NCBI GenBank assembly: GCA_028718805.1
Contig: JAQUKY010000004.1
Coordinates: forward strand, 50,055 to 114,054
Reading direction: 5' to 3'
DNA from: Candidatus Nanoarchaeia archaeon
Lineage (GTDB): Archaea > Nanobdellota > Nanobdellia > Pacearchaeales > GW2011-AR1
Length of the DNA stretch: 64,000 nucleotides
Shown: positions 40,450 through 49,815 of the stretch, one piece after another
Layout: each line of letters begins with the position of its first letter
How positions within the stretch are numbered: the stretch's first letter is position 1
The notes under the pieces: generated by a model
Told to the model about the DNA's origin: nothing
What the model saw: the letters and a program-made list of their open reading frames with translations, nothing else
Databases searched by the model: none
Made by a program: the position numbers and the translations under genes

Positions 40450-41319
40450 TTAGTTCAAAACAAATTCAGCTCTGGCTAAAACATCCCCTTCATCAACGTT
40501 TCTATAAACTCCAATAAATCTATTTTCTAAAAAAGCACAGAATATTTCTTCTTTTGGGATTTTAATAAAATCCTGTTTTGTTAATGGTTTCCCTGTCAGA
40601 ACCTGTTTTAGATTATCAGGCTTAATCTGATAAGCAGGAAGAATTTCTGATATAATCTCAGCAGGAATCAGGATATCTCTCAATAATTCCTCGTTTCCTT
40701 CTTTGCATTTATCAAGGACATTTTCAATATTAGATACAGCAGAGGAATTTTTTATGTCAAAAATCCCTGCCTTTATTCTTCTTAATTCTGTCATATGTGC
40801 CCCCCCTATTTTATCCCCCAAATCACTTACTAATTTTCGGATATAAGTCCCTGCTTCAACATCTGCAATAAAATCAGCAGTTTTTCCATTTATTTCTAAA
40901 ATCTCAAATTTGTTAACTCTTCTTTCTCTTAATTGTCTTTTAACAGCAGATTTGACAGGAGGCATTTGTTTTATCTTTCCAATAAACTTTTTCATCTCCT
41001 CTTTTAATTTTTCTATGTTTATCTCTTTATGAATATGCATTTTCCCGATGTAGATTTTATCCTTATGCATGAAATATCCTGAAAGCTTGCATGCCCTGTT
41101 TAAAGCAACAGGCAAGACTCCTGTAACCATTGGGTCTAATGTTCCAAAATGCCCGCTTTTTCTGGCCCCAAATATCCTTCTGATTTTATCAGCAACATCA
41201 AAGCTCGTGTATCCTGCAGGTTTGTCAACATTTATGATGCAGAATTCAAGCAGCTCTTGAATAGGTTTTGATGATTGGATTTTTGAGAGGTTTATCATAA
41301 AACAAACACTAAAAGACAA
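40450..41319 (-). CDS. cbf5: tRNA/rRNA pseudouridine synthase (Cbf5/TruB family)
   Basis: VDKPAGYTSFDVADKIRRIFGARKSGHFGTLDPMVTGVLP; VEAGTYIRKLVSDLG; PUA-like C-terminus. Confidence 0.9.
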   Translation of the reverse strand: MSFSVCFMINLSKIQSSKPIQELLEFCIINVDKPAGYTSFDVADKIRRIFGARKSGHFGTLDPMVTGVLPVALNRACKLSGYFMHKDKIYIGKMHIHKEINIEKLKEEMKKFIGKIKQMPPVKSAVKRQLRERRVNKFEILEINGKTADFIADVEAGTYIRKLVSDLGDKIGGAHMTELRRIKAGIFDIKNSSAVSNIENVLDKCKEGNEELLRDILIPAEIISEILPAYQIKPDNLKQVLTGKPLTKQDFIKIPKEEIFCAFLENRFIGVYRNVDEGDVLARAEFVLN

Positions 41320-41383
41320 TTTTTATACCTTCTTGTTATTTAAAAAAGAAACCTTTATAACAATTCATTAAGTTATAAATATT

Positions 41384-42436
41384 ATGAAAAAAATTAATGT
41401 TGGAATTATAGGGGTAGGAAGTTTTACAAAGGCATTAGTTGAGGGCGTTTCTTTCTACACTAAAAACCCAAATGAGACAATTGGGTTAATAAATCCTCTT
41501 ATTGGTGAATATAAAGTAAAAGATATTAATTTTGTGTGTGCCTTTGATGTAGACGAAAGAAAAGTCGGCAAAAAGCTTCATGAAGCAATTTCTGCAGGGT
41601 CTAATATTACAAAAGAAATAACAAAACCTCTTAAATATAACGCTGATGTTTATAGAGGTCCGACACTTGATGGGGTTATCAAAGAAATGAGAGAGTCTTT
41701 TGTTCGTGAAAGTAGCGCTCCTGTTGCAGACGTTGTGAAAATTCTCAAAGAGAATAAAACCGATATCGTAGTTAATCTTGTTCCATCAGGAAGTGACCAA
41801 GCAACCCTTTTTTATGCAGAAGCTGCACTTAAAGCAAGATGTAGTTTTATCAATTGTATACCAACATCTCTTGCGACAAATCCAAAATGGAGAAAACAAT
41901 TTGAAAACAAAGGATTAGTCCTTCTGGGCGATGATATAAAGAGTCAGCTAGGTGCAACAATGCTCAATCGCTTGTTATTAGAAATACTTAAGATGCGGGG
42001 AATAAAAGTCACAAAATCCGAACAGATAAATCGCGGTGGTAATGCAGACCATTTTAATTTGTTGTATAGATTTAAACACAAAGAAAAATCAAAAAGTGAA
42101 GCTCTAAAAAGTTTCTTAGGAAAGGACGATGCTAAACCTACTGTAGGATTTTTTTATACTGGTGAACCTTCTGGCCATAAGCTTGTCAACATTAGGATAG
42201 AGGGCGAAATTTTTGGTCGAACTCCAATAGTTATAAATTCTTTAGTTGAAGATGAGATTAGTATTAATGGAGCTGGTACAGTAGTAGATGCTATAAGAAT
42301 AGCAAGGTTATTAGTTGATAGAAAAACATTAAAAGAAGCAAAAAGTGTCTGTCCGTTCTTGATGAAATCTCCGCCAGAACAAATGTCTGACCAAGAGGGA
42401 TTTAGAGCATTCCAAAAGACATTAAAAAAGGTATAA
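41384..42436 (+). CDS. ino1: Myo-inositol-1-phosphate synthase
   Basis: VGIIGVGSFTKALVEGV; FINCIPTSLATNPKW; LLGDDIKSQLGATMLNR. Confidence 0.88.
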   Translation: MKKINVGIIGVGSFTKALVEGVSFYTKNPNETIGLINPLIGEYKVKDINFVCAFDVDERKVGKKLHEAISAGSNITKEITKPLKYNADVYRGPTLDGVIKEMRESFVRESSAPVADVVKILKENKTDIVVNLVPSGSDQATLFYAEAALKARCSFINCIPTSLATNPKWRKQFENKGLVLLGDDIKSQLGATMLNRLLLEILKMRGIKVTKSEQINRGGNADHFNLLYRFKHKEKSKSEALKSFLGKDDAKPTVGFFYTGEPSGHKLVNIRIEGEIFGRTPIVINSLVEDEISINGAGTVVDAIRIARLLVDRKTLKEAKSVCPFLMKSPPEQMSDQEGFRAFQKTLKKV

Positions 42437-42486
42437 CAACCTAGTTGTTTTTTAATTTAATTTTCTACTAAGTATTCTCATAATAA

Positions 42487-43179
42487 TCAATTTTCCTTCA
42501 GCTTCTTTAACTTCCTTAATTTCCTCAATTCTTTCATTCTTTCTGTTGCATAGCTGAATGCAATTGGTGGCATATGAATATGCTTTAAAATAAACTTTTT
42601 GACAATTTCTGGTTTTTGCTTTCCAGCTTCTCTTAACATCCAACCTGTTGCTTTTTGAATATAAGGTTCTGTATCTTTGATATACTGTTCTGCTAATTTC
42701 ATGGTAAGCCTTATCTCTCCTGTTTTGATTAATGGTAATGTAGAAACAATTGCAATTCTCCTCATCCAGAAATTATTACTTTTTGATAATTTTATCAATT
42801 CTTTTTCTAATCTATAATCTTTTAGTAATATTTTTCCAATTATAGAAGATGAGACAGCATCTATCTGGTCCCAGCTTTTTATGTCATTTAATTTTGGTTT
42901 TAAAAAATAAAAAGTTGAAATATCAAATTCTTTTTCATATAACTGGAGAGTATAAAGCGCGAGGGACATTTCTTCATGATATCCTGAATTCCATAATCTG
43001 TTAAAAACTCTGTAAAAATCTTTTAACTCATTTTCATCATACAAATGTTTAGCCATTGTCCTTATTTCAGGAACATGTATCCCATAGAATTCATAAGGTG
43101 ATTTTATATATCTTTTAATATTTTCTGCAAAATGTTTGTCACTTAGTTTTTTTAATTGTCTTTTTACTTCAAATGCCAT
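42487..43179 (-). CDS. DNA alkylation repair (AlkD-like) HEAT-repeat protein
   Basis: GIHVPEIRTMAKHLY; FWMRRIAIVSTLPLI; IQKATGWMLREAGKQKPE. Confidence 0.85.
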   Translation of the reverse strand: MAFEVKRQLKKLSDKHFAENIKRYIKSPYEFYGIHVPEIRTMAKHLYDENELKDFYRVFNRLWNSGYHEEMSLALYTLQLYEKEFDISTFYFLKPKLNDIKSWDQIDAVSSSIIGKILLKDYRLEKELIKLSKSNNFWMRRIAIVSTLPLIKTGEIRLTMKLAEQYIKDTEPYIQKATGWMLREAGKQKPEIVKKFILKHIHMPPIAFSYATERMKELRKLRKLKKLKEN

Positions 43180-43210
43180 TTCTGTTTTTTAGTTTACCCT
43201 CTTTTTCATT

Positions 43211-43308
43211 TCTAGTAATCTCACAAACGATTTAAGCTTTGCAGATGAGCAGATTAAGCTTCGATTGTGTAACTTAAATCGTTTTTGATTATTATTATTA
43301 ATAATCTA
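43211..43308 (-). repeat. Dispersed stem-loop repeat, best preserved termini
   Basis: tctagtaatctcacaAACGATTTAAGctttgcagatgagcagattaagcttcgattgtgtaaCTTAAATCGTTtttgattatta. Confidence 0.85.
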
Positions 43309-43331
43309 GTTTTATTTATCGCTAATCCTTT

Positions 43332-43877
43332 TTATTTCTGCAGAGCTTTTCTCTGAATATGTATATTTTTATCTTTTACAACATGCTTCATCTCTTTAGC
43401 CTGCTGTTTTGCCTGCATTAAACTTTCTTCTTTTGAAGCCTCTTTTTTCTCTTTAGCTTCTTGAGTTTCTTCTTTCTTTTCTTCTTTTGGTTCTTCTTTC
43501 TTTTCTTCAGGCTTTGATTTTTTCTCTAATTCATGAATTTTTCTCTCTTCTCTTAATCTTGCAAATTTAACATGAGCAGGGATATTGACCAACTCAACTC
43601 TGACAATATCATTATCGAATTTTTTAGCTTTTACCTTAACTTTATTAAGAGGTTTTCTCATGCCCCTAAACCTTATTTCGTTATTTAGTATTATATCTAT
43701 CTTTACTTTTCTTAAATCTCTGTCATAAACTTTCATATGCCTGACTATGAATTCCTTTAATGTTTTAACTGCCTTGTTTGCTCTTTTATACTTTGGAACT
43801 TTTAACCAGCCCTTTCTGAGCGGGACAATATACTGTCTTTCCAATATTATCTTTGGTTCAATTTCTTTCTTTGCCAT
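43332..43877 (-). CDS. rpl31e: Ribosomal protein L31e with long charged C-terminal extension
   Basis: RQYIVPLRKGWLKVPKYKRANKAVKTLKEFIVRHMKV core; ~80-aa Glu/Lys-rich tail. Confidence 0.85.
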   Translation of the reverse strand: MAKKEIEPKIILERQYIVPLRKGWLKVPKYKRANKAVKTLKEFIVRHMKVYDRDLRKVKIDIILNNEIRFRGMRKPLNKVKVKAKKFDNDIVRVELVNIPAHVKFARLREERKIHELEKKSKPEEKKEEPKEEKKEETQEAKEKKEASKEESLMQAKQQAKEMKHVVKDKNIHIQRKALQK

Positions 43878-43885
43878 TTTATTGT

Positions 43886-43980
43886 TTTGTAATTTGTAAA
43901 ACGATTTTAAGCTTTGCAGATGAGTTGATTAAGCTTTTGCTTCTCATCCGTAAATTATTTCGTTTTTATCTATTATTAAT
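43886..43980 (-). repeat. Dispersed stem-loop repeat, long subtype
   Basis: aaaacgattttaagctttgcagatgagttgattaagcttttgcttctcatccgtaaattatttcgtttttatc. Confidence 0.85.
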
Positions 43981-43994
43981 TTAAGTTTATACTC

Positions 43995-44207
43995 CTAACC
44001 TAAATAATTTTTATTCATTCTTCTTGGTTTAATTTTTAATTTTGTTCTTCTCCAGTGTCTTTTAATGTGGGTAACTGCAGAAGGATGCACTTTTTTGCCT
44101 TTTCCCATTTTTTTTAGTACAACCCAGACAGGAGCCCATCTAGTTCTCTTATTTTGTTTGCTTAATTTTATTTTCTTTTGGTATCTGCCTTTCTTTGTAC
44201 TTGTCAT
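43995..44207 (-). CDS. rpl39e: Ribosomal protein L39e
   Basis: KLSKQNKRTRWAPVWVVLKK...HWRRTKLKI. Confidence 0.85.
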   Translation of the reverse strand: MTSTKKGRYQKKIKLSKQNKRTRWAPVWVVLKKMGKGKKVHPSAVTHIKRHWRRTKLKIKPRRMNKNYLG

Positions 44208-44485
44208 TTTAGTTTTATTTCAAATTTTTTTTCTAATTCTGATTTTGTTTTCATATGTCCTTTACCTTCTCCTGCTATGTCTATCAATACTTTATTTGAA
44301 ATTTTGCTTATTACTACAGTAGTATCCCCTAAACTTTTGCCAAAATGGTAGATGTGCTCTTTATGTTCTCCTATTTGGTGCGTAATCTCTATTATATCGT
44401 CTCCAAATGCTTGTTTAAGATATCCAGCAGTGTGAAGCAGTTCTTCTGCTCGCTTTCCAACAACCTCATATATCCCATATAGCAT
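44204..44485 (-). CDS. Hypothetical protein between S19e and L39e
   Basis: 93-aa ORF overlapping L39e by 4 nt; co-oriented. Confidence 0.5.
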   Translation of the reverse strand: MLYGIYEVVGKRAEELLHTAGYLKQAFGDDIIEITHQIGEHKEHIYHFGKSLGDTTVVISKISNKVLIDIAGEGKGHMKTKSELEKKFEIKLK

Positions 44486-44486
44486 T

Positions 44487-44906
44487 TTATTTTATCCCCT
44501 CCAAAAGATCTTTCCCTTTTTTAGTCAGGCTTCTTCCTGCTCTGTGTTTGGGTTCATTATATTTTTCTAATAATCCTGCTTTTTCAGCCTGCTGTAAAAT
44601 TGTTCTTATCATTTTTCCGGAACCTCTTTTGAATTTTTCAGGTCTCATCCCTCGGTTTTGCCTGCTTCCATATCTTGTTTTAAGTCTATTGACACCAACA
44701 GTTTTATGAATATATATTTGTCTTAGAATGCTAGCAGCTCTTTTATGCCAGAAATCCTCTTCTTGAGAAGGTCTTTTCTTTGCAACTCCAGATTTAACAA
44801 ACAAGCTCCATTCTGGCTGTTGAAATTCAGGAATTTTTTTTAAAGTTTCAGCTAATTTTTTGTTGTACTCATTAGCAGGTATTTCATATATAGGATTTCT
44901 TTCCAT
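44487..44906 (-). CDS. rps19e: Ribosomal protein S19e
   Basis: WHKRAASILRQIYIHKTVGVNRLKTRYGSRQNRGMRPEKFKRGSGKMIRTILQQAEKAGLLE. Confidence 0.93.
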   Translation of the reverse strand: MERNPIYEIPANEYNKKLAETLKKIPEFQQPEWSLFVKSGVAKKRPSQEEDFWHKRAASILRQIYIHKTVGVNRLKTRYGSRQNRGMRPEKFKRGSGKMIRTILQQAEKAGLLEKYNEPKHRAGRSLTKKGKDLLEGIK

Positions 44907-44938
44907 TTTGTTTTTAATTATTTTATGTATTATTTATT

Positions 44939-45026
44939 TTAGTAATTTATTAGACAATTTTATTCTTGGTTTGAGTAGATTAAGCTCATTACATATAGCT
45001 CATTTCGTTTTTATTATCCCTGATTA
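44939..45026 (-). repeat. Dispersed stem-loop repeat, diverged
   Basis: tagtaatttattagacaattttattcttggtttgagtagattaagctcattacatatagctcatttcgtttttatta. Confidence 0.65.
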
Positions 45027-45104
45027 GGCCATGCTTTGCAGCATTAGATAGTCTAAATAACTTTTAGCCTAAAATTAGATGATAAAGATGGTTTATAAAC
45101 ATTA

Positions 45105-46214
45105 CTAAGGGATTATTTCAGGACCAAAATACTTTTCATATTCAAAATCTGATAAATTTATAATCTTTTTATTTATCAACTCTTTAATTTCAGGAATTTT
45201 CTTCTTTAGCTCTTCGATTAAAAAGATAATGCTTTTGCAGATTAAATCATTTCCTTTTTCAGGCCATAATTCTGCTTTGTTCCAGTACAAACATCTCCCT
45301 CCGCACAGATCAAGATAACTGCATTTTTCACATCTTCCAGAAACATAAATCTTTTTTAGTTCAGCAGGATTGCTTGTTTCAATATTTCCTACATAAAAAT
45401 CTTTTATACAATTCATAATCGGGCAAGAGGTTATTTTTCCATCTGTTGTTATTGCATATCCAGAATGTCCAGCACCGCATCTTAGTTTAGTAGACTTGTT
45501 TTTTAATAGACTCTCAACAATTCCCAAAAAAGGATATAATTTTATAATCCTGCCTTTTTTCATTTCATTTATCCAATAATCAATAATTTTTTTTATTGAT
45601 TTGTTATAATCTTCAAAGAACTTTTTAATTTTGTCTTCATGAAAATCAAATTTGTAAAACCCAGCATCTATTTGCCAGTGAACAGAAGTAAAACCAGAAT
45701 TAATTAAGTTTAATACTTGTTCATAAATATCAGGAAAATCCTGAGAAATTGTCATTCTTGCTATTATCTCCCCGTTATAACCATTATTTTTTATAAACTT
45801 AATATTATCCATAACTTTTTTGTAGGCTCCATCACCTCTATTAAAATCTGTTCTTTTTTCATCTCCATCAATTGAAATAAGAATCTTATCTATTTTGTTT
45901 ATATAACTACTCGGTATTTTATCAAGCAATTTTCCATTTGTCTGCATCCTAAATGGGACATTAATCTCATCAATAATCTCTTTTATTTTTTCTATTTCCA
46001 AGAGTGGCTCTCCTCCGTAAAAAATAAGTACAGAATCTTTATCTTTTTTTAAAAACTCTTTTAATTTTTTAATATCAACTTCAAATTTTGCAGGTGAAGA
46101 GAAATCAAACTCAAATTTTTTATCTAAATCATTATCAAATTCTTCCAGTGATTTTTTATAGCAATATCTGCATTCAGAATTGCATAATTCGGTCAATAAA
46201 ATATGATAGTACAT
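45105..46214 (-). CDS. Radical SAM/SPASM-type protein
   Basis: TELCNSECRYCYKK CX3CX2C; C-terminal CEKCSYLDLCGGRC. Confidence 0.88.
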   Translation of the reverse strand: MYYHILLTELCNSECRYCYKKSLEEFDNDLDKKFEFDFSSPAKFEVDIKKLKEFLKKDKDSVLIFYGGEPLLEIEKIKEIIDEINVPFRMQTNGKLLDKIPSSYINKIDKILISIDGDEKRTDFNRGDGAYKKVMDNIKFIKNNGYNGEIIARMTISQDFPDIYEQVLNLINSGFTSVHWQIDAGFYKFDFHEDKIKKFFEDYNKSIKKIIDYWINEMKKGRIIKLYPFLGIVESLLKNKSTKLRCGAGHSGYAITTDGKITSCPIMNCIKDFYVGNIETSNPAELKKIYVSGRCEKCSYLDLCGGRCLYWNKAELWPEKGNDLICKSIIFLIEELKKKIPEIKELINKKIINLSDFEYEKYFGPEIIP

Positions 46215-46244
46215 AAAAATTCAGGTGGATTATATATTATAAAG

Positions 46245-46571
46245 TTAACCTTTAGCTCTTTGCATCTCTTCAACGCCTTTTTGTATTCTCCTCTCATCTT
46301 CAATATATGCTTGAAGAATAGCTATATGGGCATCATTCGCAGTTAATCCCGCTTGTTTTAGAAAAATATTAATCATGGGATTCATGTTCTCTAATTCTGA
46401 TTCTAATTTACCCCGAGGAGTAAGAGAAAAATGCATAAGACTCCCTCTTGGGAGTGGAACATAAGTATCAAATTCATTCTCTTCTGCTCTTTTAATCCCC
46501 ATTAGATGATCTTGAGGGCCGTTATCAATCTTTATTTGTATTTGATTATCTTTATATAACGGTTCTTCCAT
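46245..46571 (-). CDS. Hypothetical protein
   Basis: 108-aa ORF. Confidence 0.4.
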   Translation of the reverse strand: MEEPLYKDNQIQIKIDNGPQDHLMGIKRAEENEFDTYVPLPRGSLMHFSLTPRGKLESELENMNPMINIFLKQAGLTANDAHIAILQAYIEDERRIQKGVEEMQRAKG

Positions 46572-46621
46572 ATCTTTTGTTATAAATGATTATTTTTAAA
46601 GAAATCTATGATAAAATATAA

Positions 46622-46876
46622 CTATTCTTTTATCCTAACTTTTCTCCACTTTCTTAAAGTAATAGTAAATCCCATTGTTTTTGCAGTGTAATTTGGGCCC
46701 AGATTATCCAGGAGTTCTTCTGCATATTTTTTTACATCCCCTTTATTTTCCCTAGCACTCTTAAGAACACTTATTTTAACAACAGCATTTCTGTATTTTT
46801 CCAGTCTTCTCTCAATATCTTTAATAAATTCGGGGGTTAATCTGTTTTTACCTATCTGCATTTGTACTTGAACCAT
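46622..46876 (-). CDS. CRS1/YhbY-like RNA-binding protein
   Basis: GKNRLTPEFIKDIERRLEKYRNAVVKISVL...TMGFTITLRK matches the YhbY pattern. Confidence 0.6.
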   Translation of the reverse strand: MVQVQMQIGKNRLTPEFIKDIERRLEKYRNAVVKISVLKSARENKGDVKKYAEELLDNLGPNYTAKTMGFTITLRKWRKVRIKE

Positions 46877-46910
46877 AATTAATATTAATAAAAAGGGTTT
46901 TTATAGGTTG

Positions 46911-47552
46911 TTAATTAGCTGCTAATGCAATAACACCCTCTAATCTAGAAAATTTTTTCTTTGCAGTATGTAACCGGCTTTTTACAGTTCCTATAGGGAT
47001 ATGCTGGGTTTCTGAAATTTTCTTATAAGAAGCATGATTAAAATACCTCTGTGTTAATATACTCCTATATTCTGGTCTAATATGGAGAATATTCTCAAAA
47101 ACTACCTTGCGAGTTTCCTTTCTGCTTACTCTTCTTTCAGGAACTTCTTCTTGTTTTTGTTTAGATAAGTATCTATCAAAAAATACAAAATCCTCATCAT
47201 CTTTATTGGGATATACATTTAATATACCTTTGTTTCTTAAAAGGCTTATAGAAAGGTTTCTGACTCCCCGGCATAACCATCTTTTTAGTTTCCAATCAAC
47301 TGAACCATTTAGATTATACTTATAAGTAAATGCTTTTCCATCAATAAGATTAAGAATAAAATGGCTAACAACATCTTCTGCATCATGATAATTCCCAACA
47401 AGTTTCTTAGAATAATTAAGAAGGTGATTGTATAAAACTCTCCCGTTACCCATATCTTTTTCAATGAGATTAATTAATCTCTTTGCATTTTCCCCTCTTT
47501 TTTCAAATGGGCGGAGGTCACTGAGATCTTCGTCCCCTTCACTATCCCCCAT
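46911..47552 (-). CDS. ECF-type sigma-70-like protein
   Basis: Region-2-like LVGNYHDAEDVVSHFILNLID...WLCRGVRNLSISLLR; region-4-like IRPEYRSILTQRYFNHASYKKISETQHIPIGTVKSRLHTAKKKF. Confidence 0.75.
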   Translation of the reverse strand: MGDSEGDEDLSDLRPFEKRGENAKRLINLIEKDMGNGRVLYNHLLNYSKKLVGNYHDAEDVVSHFILNLIDGKAFTYKYNLNGSVDWKLKRWLCRGVRNLSISLLRNKGILNVYPNKDDEDFVFFDRYLSKQKQEEVPERRVSRKETRKVVFENILHIRPEYRSILTQRYFNHASYKKISETQHIPIGTVKSRLHTAKKKFSRLEGVIALAAN

Positions 47553-47626
47553 AAAATAAATAAGAAATTATAGTTTTTATATCTTCTTGATAAGAATTTT
47601 ACTACTAAGAGTTAATGATAAATTTA

Positions 47627-47729
47627 TTTAGTAATCTCACAGACGATTTAAGCTTTGCAGATGACATCAAGCTTTTTTTATAGATCACTCTTCTAACTTA
47701 TAGTATATTTAGCTTTATTTATTACTAAT
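47627..47729 (-). repeat. Dispersed stem-loop repeat, long subtype
   Basis: tagtaatctcacagacgatttaagctttgcagatgacatcaagctt...ttatttattactaat. Confidence 0.8.
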
Positions 47730-47750
47730 GCAATTTTTATCAGTAGAAAA

Positions 47751-48353
47751 TCATTTCACATCAATTTTATCGCTCGGAATTGCCTGCATGACTTCATCTT
47801 TATGGACAGGAAGATGAAATTTATCCCTTATAATCTTAGCGATTTTTTCAGCAGCCTGCTCTTTGCTTAATTTTCCTGGCTTAATTTTTGCCAGTATTTT
47901 TTCTTTTCCTTTTTCAGGAACAGCCTTTATTTTCCCTTTTTGGATAACTAATACAAGTTCTGGCTTAACTTTTATTGTTTCCTTATCTCCCTTGACCCCA
48001 AATGTTCCTGTTTTCATCCCCCTTGTTTTGTAAATCTGGCTTCCTTTGAAAGTATCAACATCTATATTTTTGTTTCCATTTTTCCATTGTTTTGAAAAAC
48101 TTGCGCAAAAAACAGCTGTTTCTTTTAAATCTTTTTTTGAAGGGTTATCAGACTGGATTATCATAAAAGGGCTTCCAGGCAGAGAAGTATGCATAATAAC
48201 ATAATCGGGCCTTAGAAAATTTCTTATAACCTCTTCGTTTTGCTCATCAGATTTTCCTCCTACAACTAATTTTCCTTCTGATGTAAAAAACCATCTGTAG
48301 TTTTTGTAATCTTCATTTGAATTTGATAATCCTGTGCTTAATAAATTTAGCAT
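47751..48353 (-). CDS. Stand-alone NFACT-R (DUF814)-type protein
   Basis: YRWFFTSEGKLVVGGKSDEQNEEVI...DYVIMHTSLPGSPFMII...AVFCASFSKQW. Confidence 0.8.
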   Translation of the reverse strand: MLNLLSTGLSNSNEDYKNYRWFFTSEGKLVVGGKSDEQNEEVIRNFLRPDYVIMHTSLPGSPFMIIQSDNPSKKDLKETAVFCASFSKQWKNGNKNIDVDTFKGSQIYKTRGMKTGTFGVKGDKETIKVKPELVLVIQKGKIKAVPEKGKEKILAKIKPGKLSKEQAAEKIAKIIRDKFHLPVHKDEVMQAIPSDKIDVK

Positions 48354-48408
48354 GAAGATACGAAAATAAGCTTGTTTTTAAGGGTTTTCTTTTTGGGTTT
48401 TTAACTTT

Positions 48409-48564
48409 TTATCCAAGACAAGCAGGCTTGTCTCCGCACTGTTTGTGGTATCTCACACATTCACAGCAGATTCCATGTCTTTCGCAATCAACTTCATCAC
48501 ATGGACAATCCTGCTCATTTTCATATTTATTAACACATTCTCTTCTTGTACTCGTTTGTTTCAT
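48409..48564 (-). CDS. Small Cys-rich putative metal-binding protein (DUF6485-like)
   Basis: Not in the ORF track. MKQTSTRRECVNKYENEQDCPCDEVDCERHGICCECVRYHKQCGDKPACLG*; ATGA overlap with the upstream zinc-ribbon gene. Confidence 0.65.
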   Translation of the reverse strand: MKQTSTRRECVNKYENEQDCPCDEVDCERHGICCECVRYHKQCGDKPACLG

Positions 48565-48842
48565 TTCGTCCACCTTTTTAATTTTGGCAGTTTAGTCTCA
48601 GCCATAAATCTTGCAGTGTCTTCTGGCATTCCAAGTTGTTCAACACTTATCTTAACAAGTTTATCTATTTTTTGCTGAAGAGTAACCCCTTCATCTGTAA
48701 ATCTTCCATTTTTAAAACAAAAACAACAATATTCTATATTCTGGCTTCCATCTTTATTTACACCAAAATCCTTATCTTTTTTCATAGGCATTCCGCAGCT
48801 TTGGCATATTATCTTTTCATTTATTGGATGTTCTTTTTGCAT
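48561..48842 (-). CDS. Putative zinc-ribbon protein
   Basis: CQSCGMPMKKDKDFGVNKDGSQNIEYCCFCFKNG. Confidence 0.75.
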   Translation of the reverse strand: MQKEHPINEKIICQSCGMPMKKDKDFGVNKDGSQNIEYCCFCFKNGRFTDEGVTLQQKIDKLVKISVEQLGMPEDTARFMAETKLPKLKRWTK

Positions 48843-48843
48843 T

Positions 48844-49194
48844 TTAACCTAATTCAGTTATATTTTCAACTTTTATAAGAATTGCTCCTTTTGGATTAAA
48901 ATTTTCATTTTCTTTTAATGATTTAACAAATTCCAGCCATTTTCCAGAATTATAATATTCTGCTTTTCCATCAACTCTCCAACCCCCATCATCTTTCCAA
49001 AAAACCAATGAAACATAAGGATTGTTTTTAATATTTTTAATAGTTGTCTTCATCTGATTATTAGTGATTAATATACAATCATCAATAATTTTGTTTACTT
49101 CAACAGCAATTGAATGTGGTTTATTATCTTTTGTTATAGTAGAGAATGCTACTATTTTGTTTTCTATTTTATCTTTTAATTCTTGGATCTCCAT
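48844..49194 (-). CDS. Pyridoxamine 5'-phosphate oxidase-like (split-barrel flavin-binding) protein
   Basis: VAFSTITKDNKPHSIAVEVNKIIDDCILITNNQMKTTIKNIKNNPYVSLVF. Confidence 0.7.
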   Translation of the reverse strand: MEIQELKDKIENKIVAFSTITKDNKPHSIAVEVNKIIDDCILITNNQMKTTIKNIKNNPYVSLVFWKDDGGWRVDGKAEYYNSGKWLEFVKSLKENENFNPKGAILIKVENITELG

Positions 49195-49254
49195 TATATT
49201 TCTAAAAAATTCAATTATATAAACATTTTTAAGGCAGAGATTTTCTTCCTAAAT

Positions 49255-49815
49255 ATGGAATTTATAGATATTGTAGATGAAAAAGGAAATCTAACAGGCG
49301 AAAGAGTATTGAGAAAAGAAGCTCATAAGAAAGGATTATTGCACTCTACAATTCATGTTTTAGTATACAACTCTAGGAATCAGATATTTTTGCAAAAAAG
49401 AGCAGATATAAAAGATTTTGATGCAGGAAAATGGGATTTTGTTTTAGGAGGGCATGTTTCTTCAGGAGAAACACCTGAAATAGCTGTGTTAAAAGAATTA
49501 GGAGAGGAATATGGGATAAAAACAACTTTAGAAAATTTAGAGTTTTTTAAAACAAGGAGATTTTTAGTAAGATATCCTGAAAAAAATTGGCAGGATAATG
49601 AAATAAATTTTATTTATCTTTTAAAATATGATTTAGATGTTAACAAATTAAAATTACAAAAAGAAGAGGTAAGTGAGGTTAGATGGTTTTCAATAGAACA
49701 ATTAGAAAAAGATATTTCAGACCCTGTTAAAAGGTTAAACTATTGTAAGTACAGAGATTATTCTTATTATTTTGAAATGATTGATTATTTAAGAGAAAAG
49801 ATTAAATCTTGCTGA
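49255..49815 (+). CDS. NUDIX hydrolase
   Basis: GGHVSSGETPEIAVLKELGEEYGI Nudix box; start refined to the Met at 49255. Confidence 0.88.
   Translation: MEFIDIVDEKGNLTGERVLRKEAHKKGLLHSTIHVLVYNSRNQIFLQKRADIKDFDAGKWDFVLGGHVSSGETPEIAVLKELGEEYGIKTTLENLEFFKTRRFLVRYPEKNWQDNEINFIYLLKYDLDVNKLKLQKEEVSEVRWFSIEQLEKDISDPVKRLNYCKYRDYSYYFEMIDYLREKIKSC

Noticed and set aside
49183-49254. N-terminal extension of the NUDIX ORF
   Set aside because: The extension overlaps the divergent PNPOx-like gene start and lacks family similarity; the Met at 49255 fits the Nudix N-terminus.
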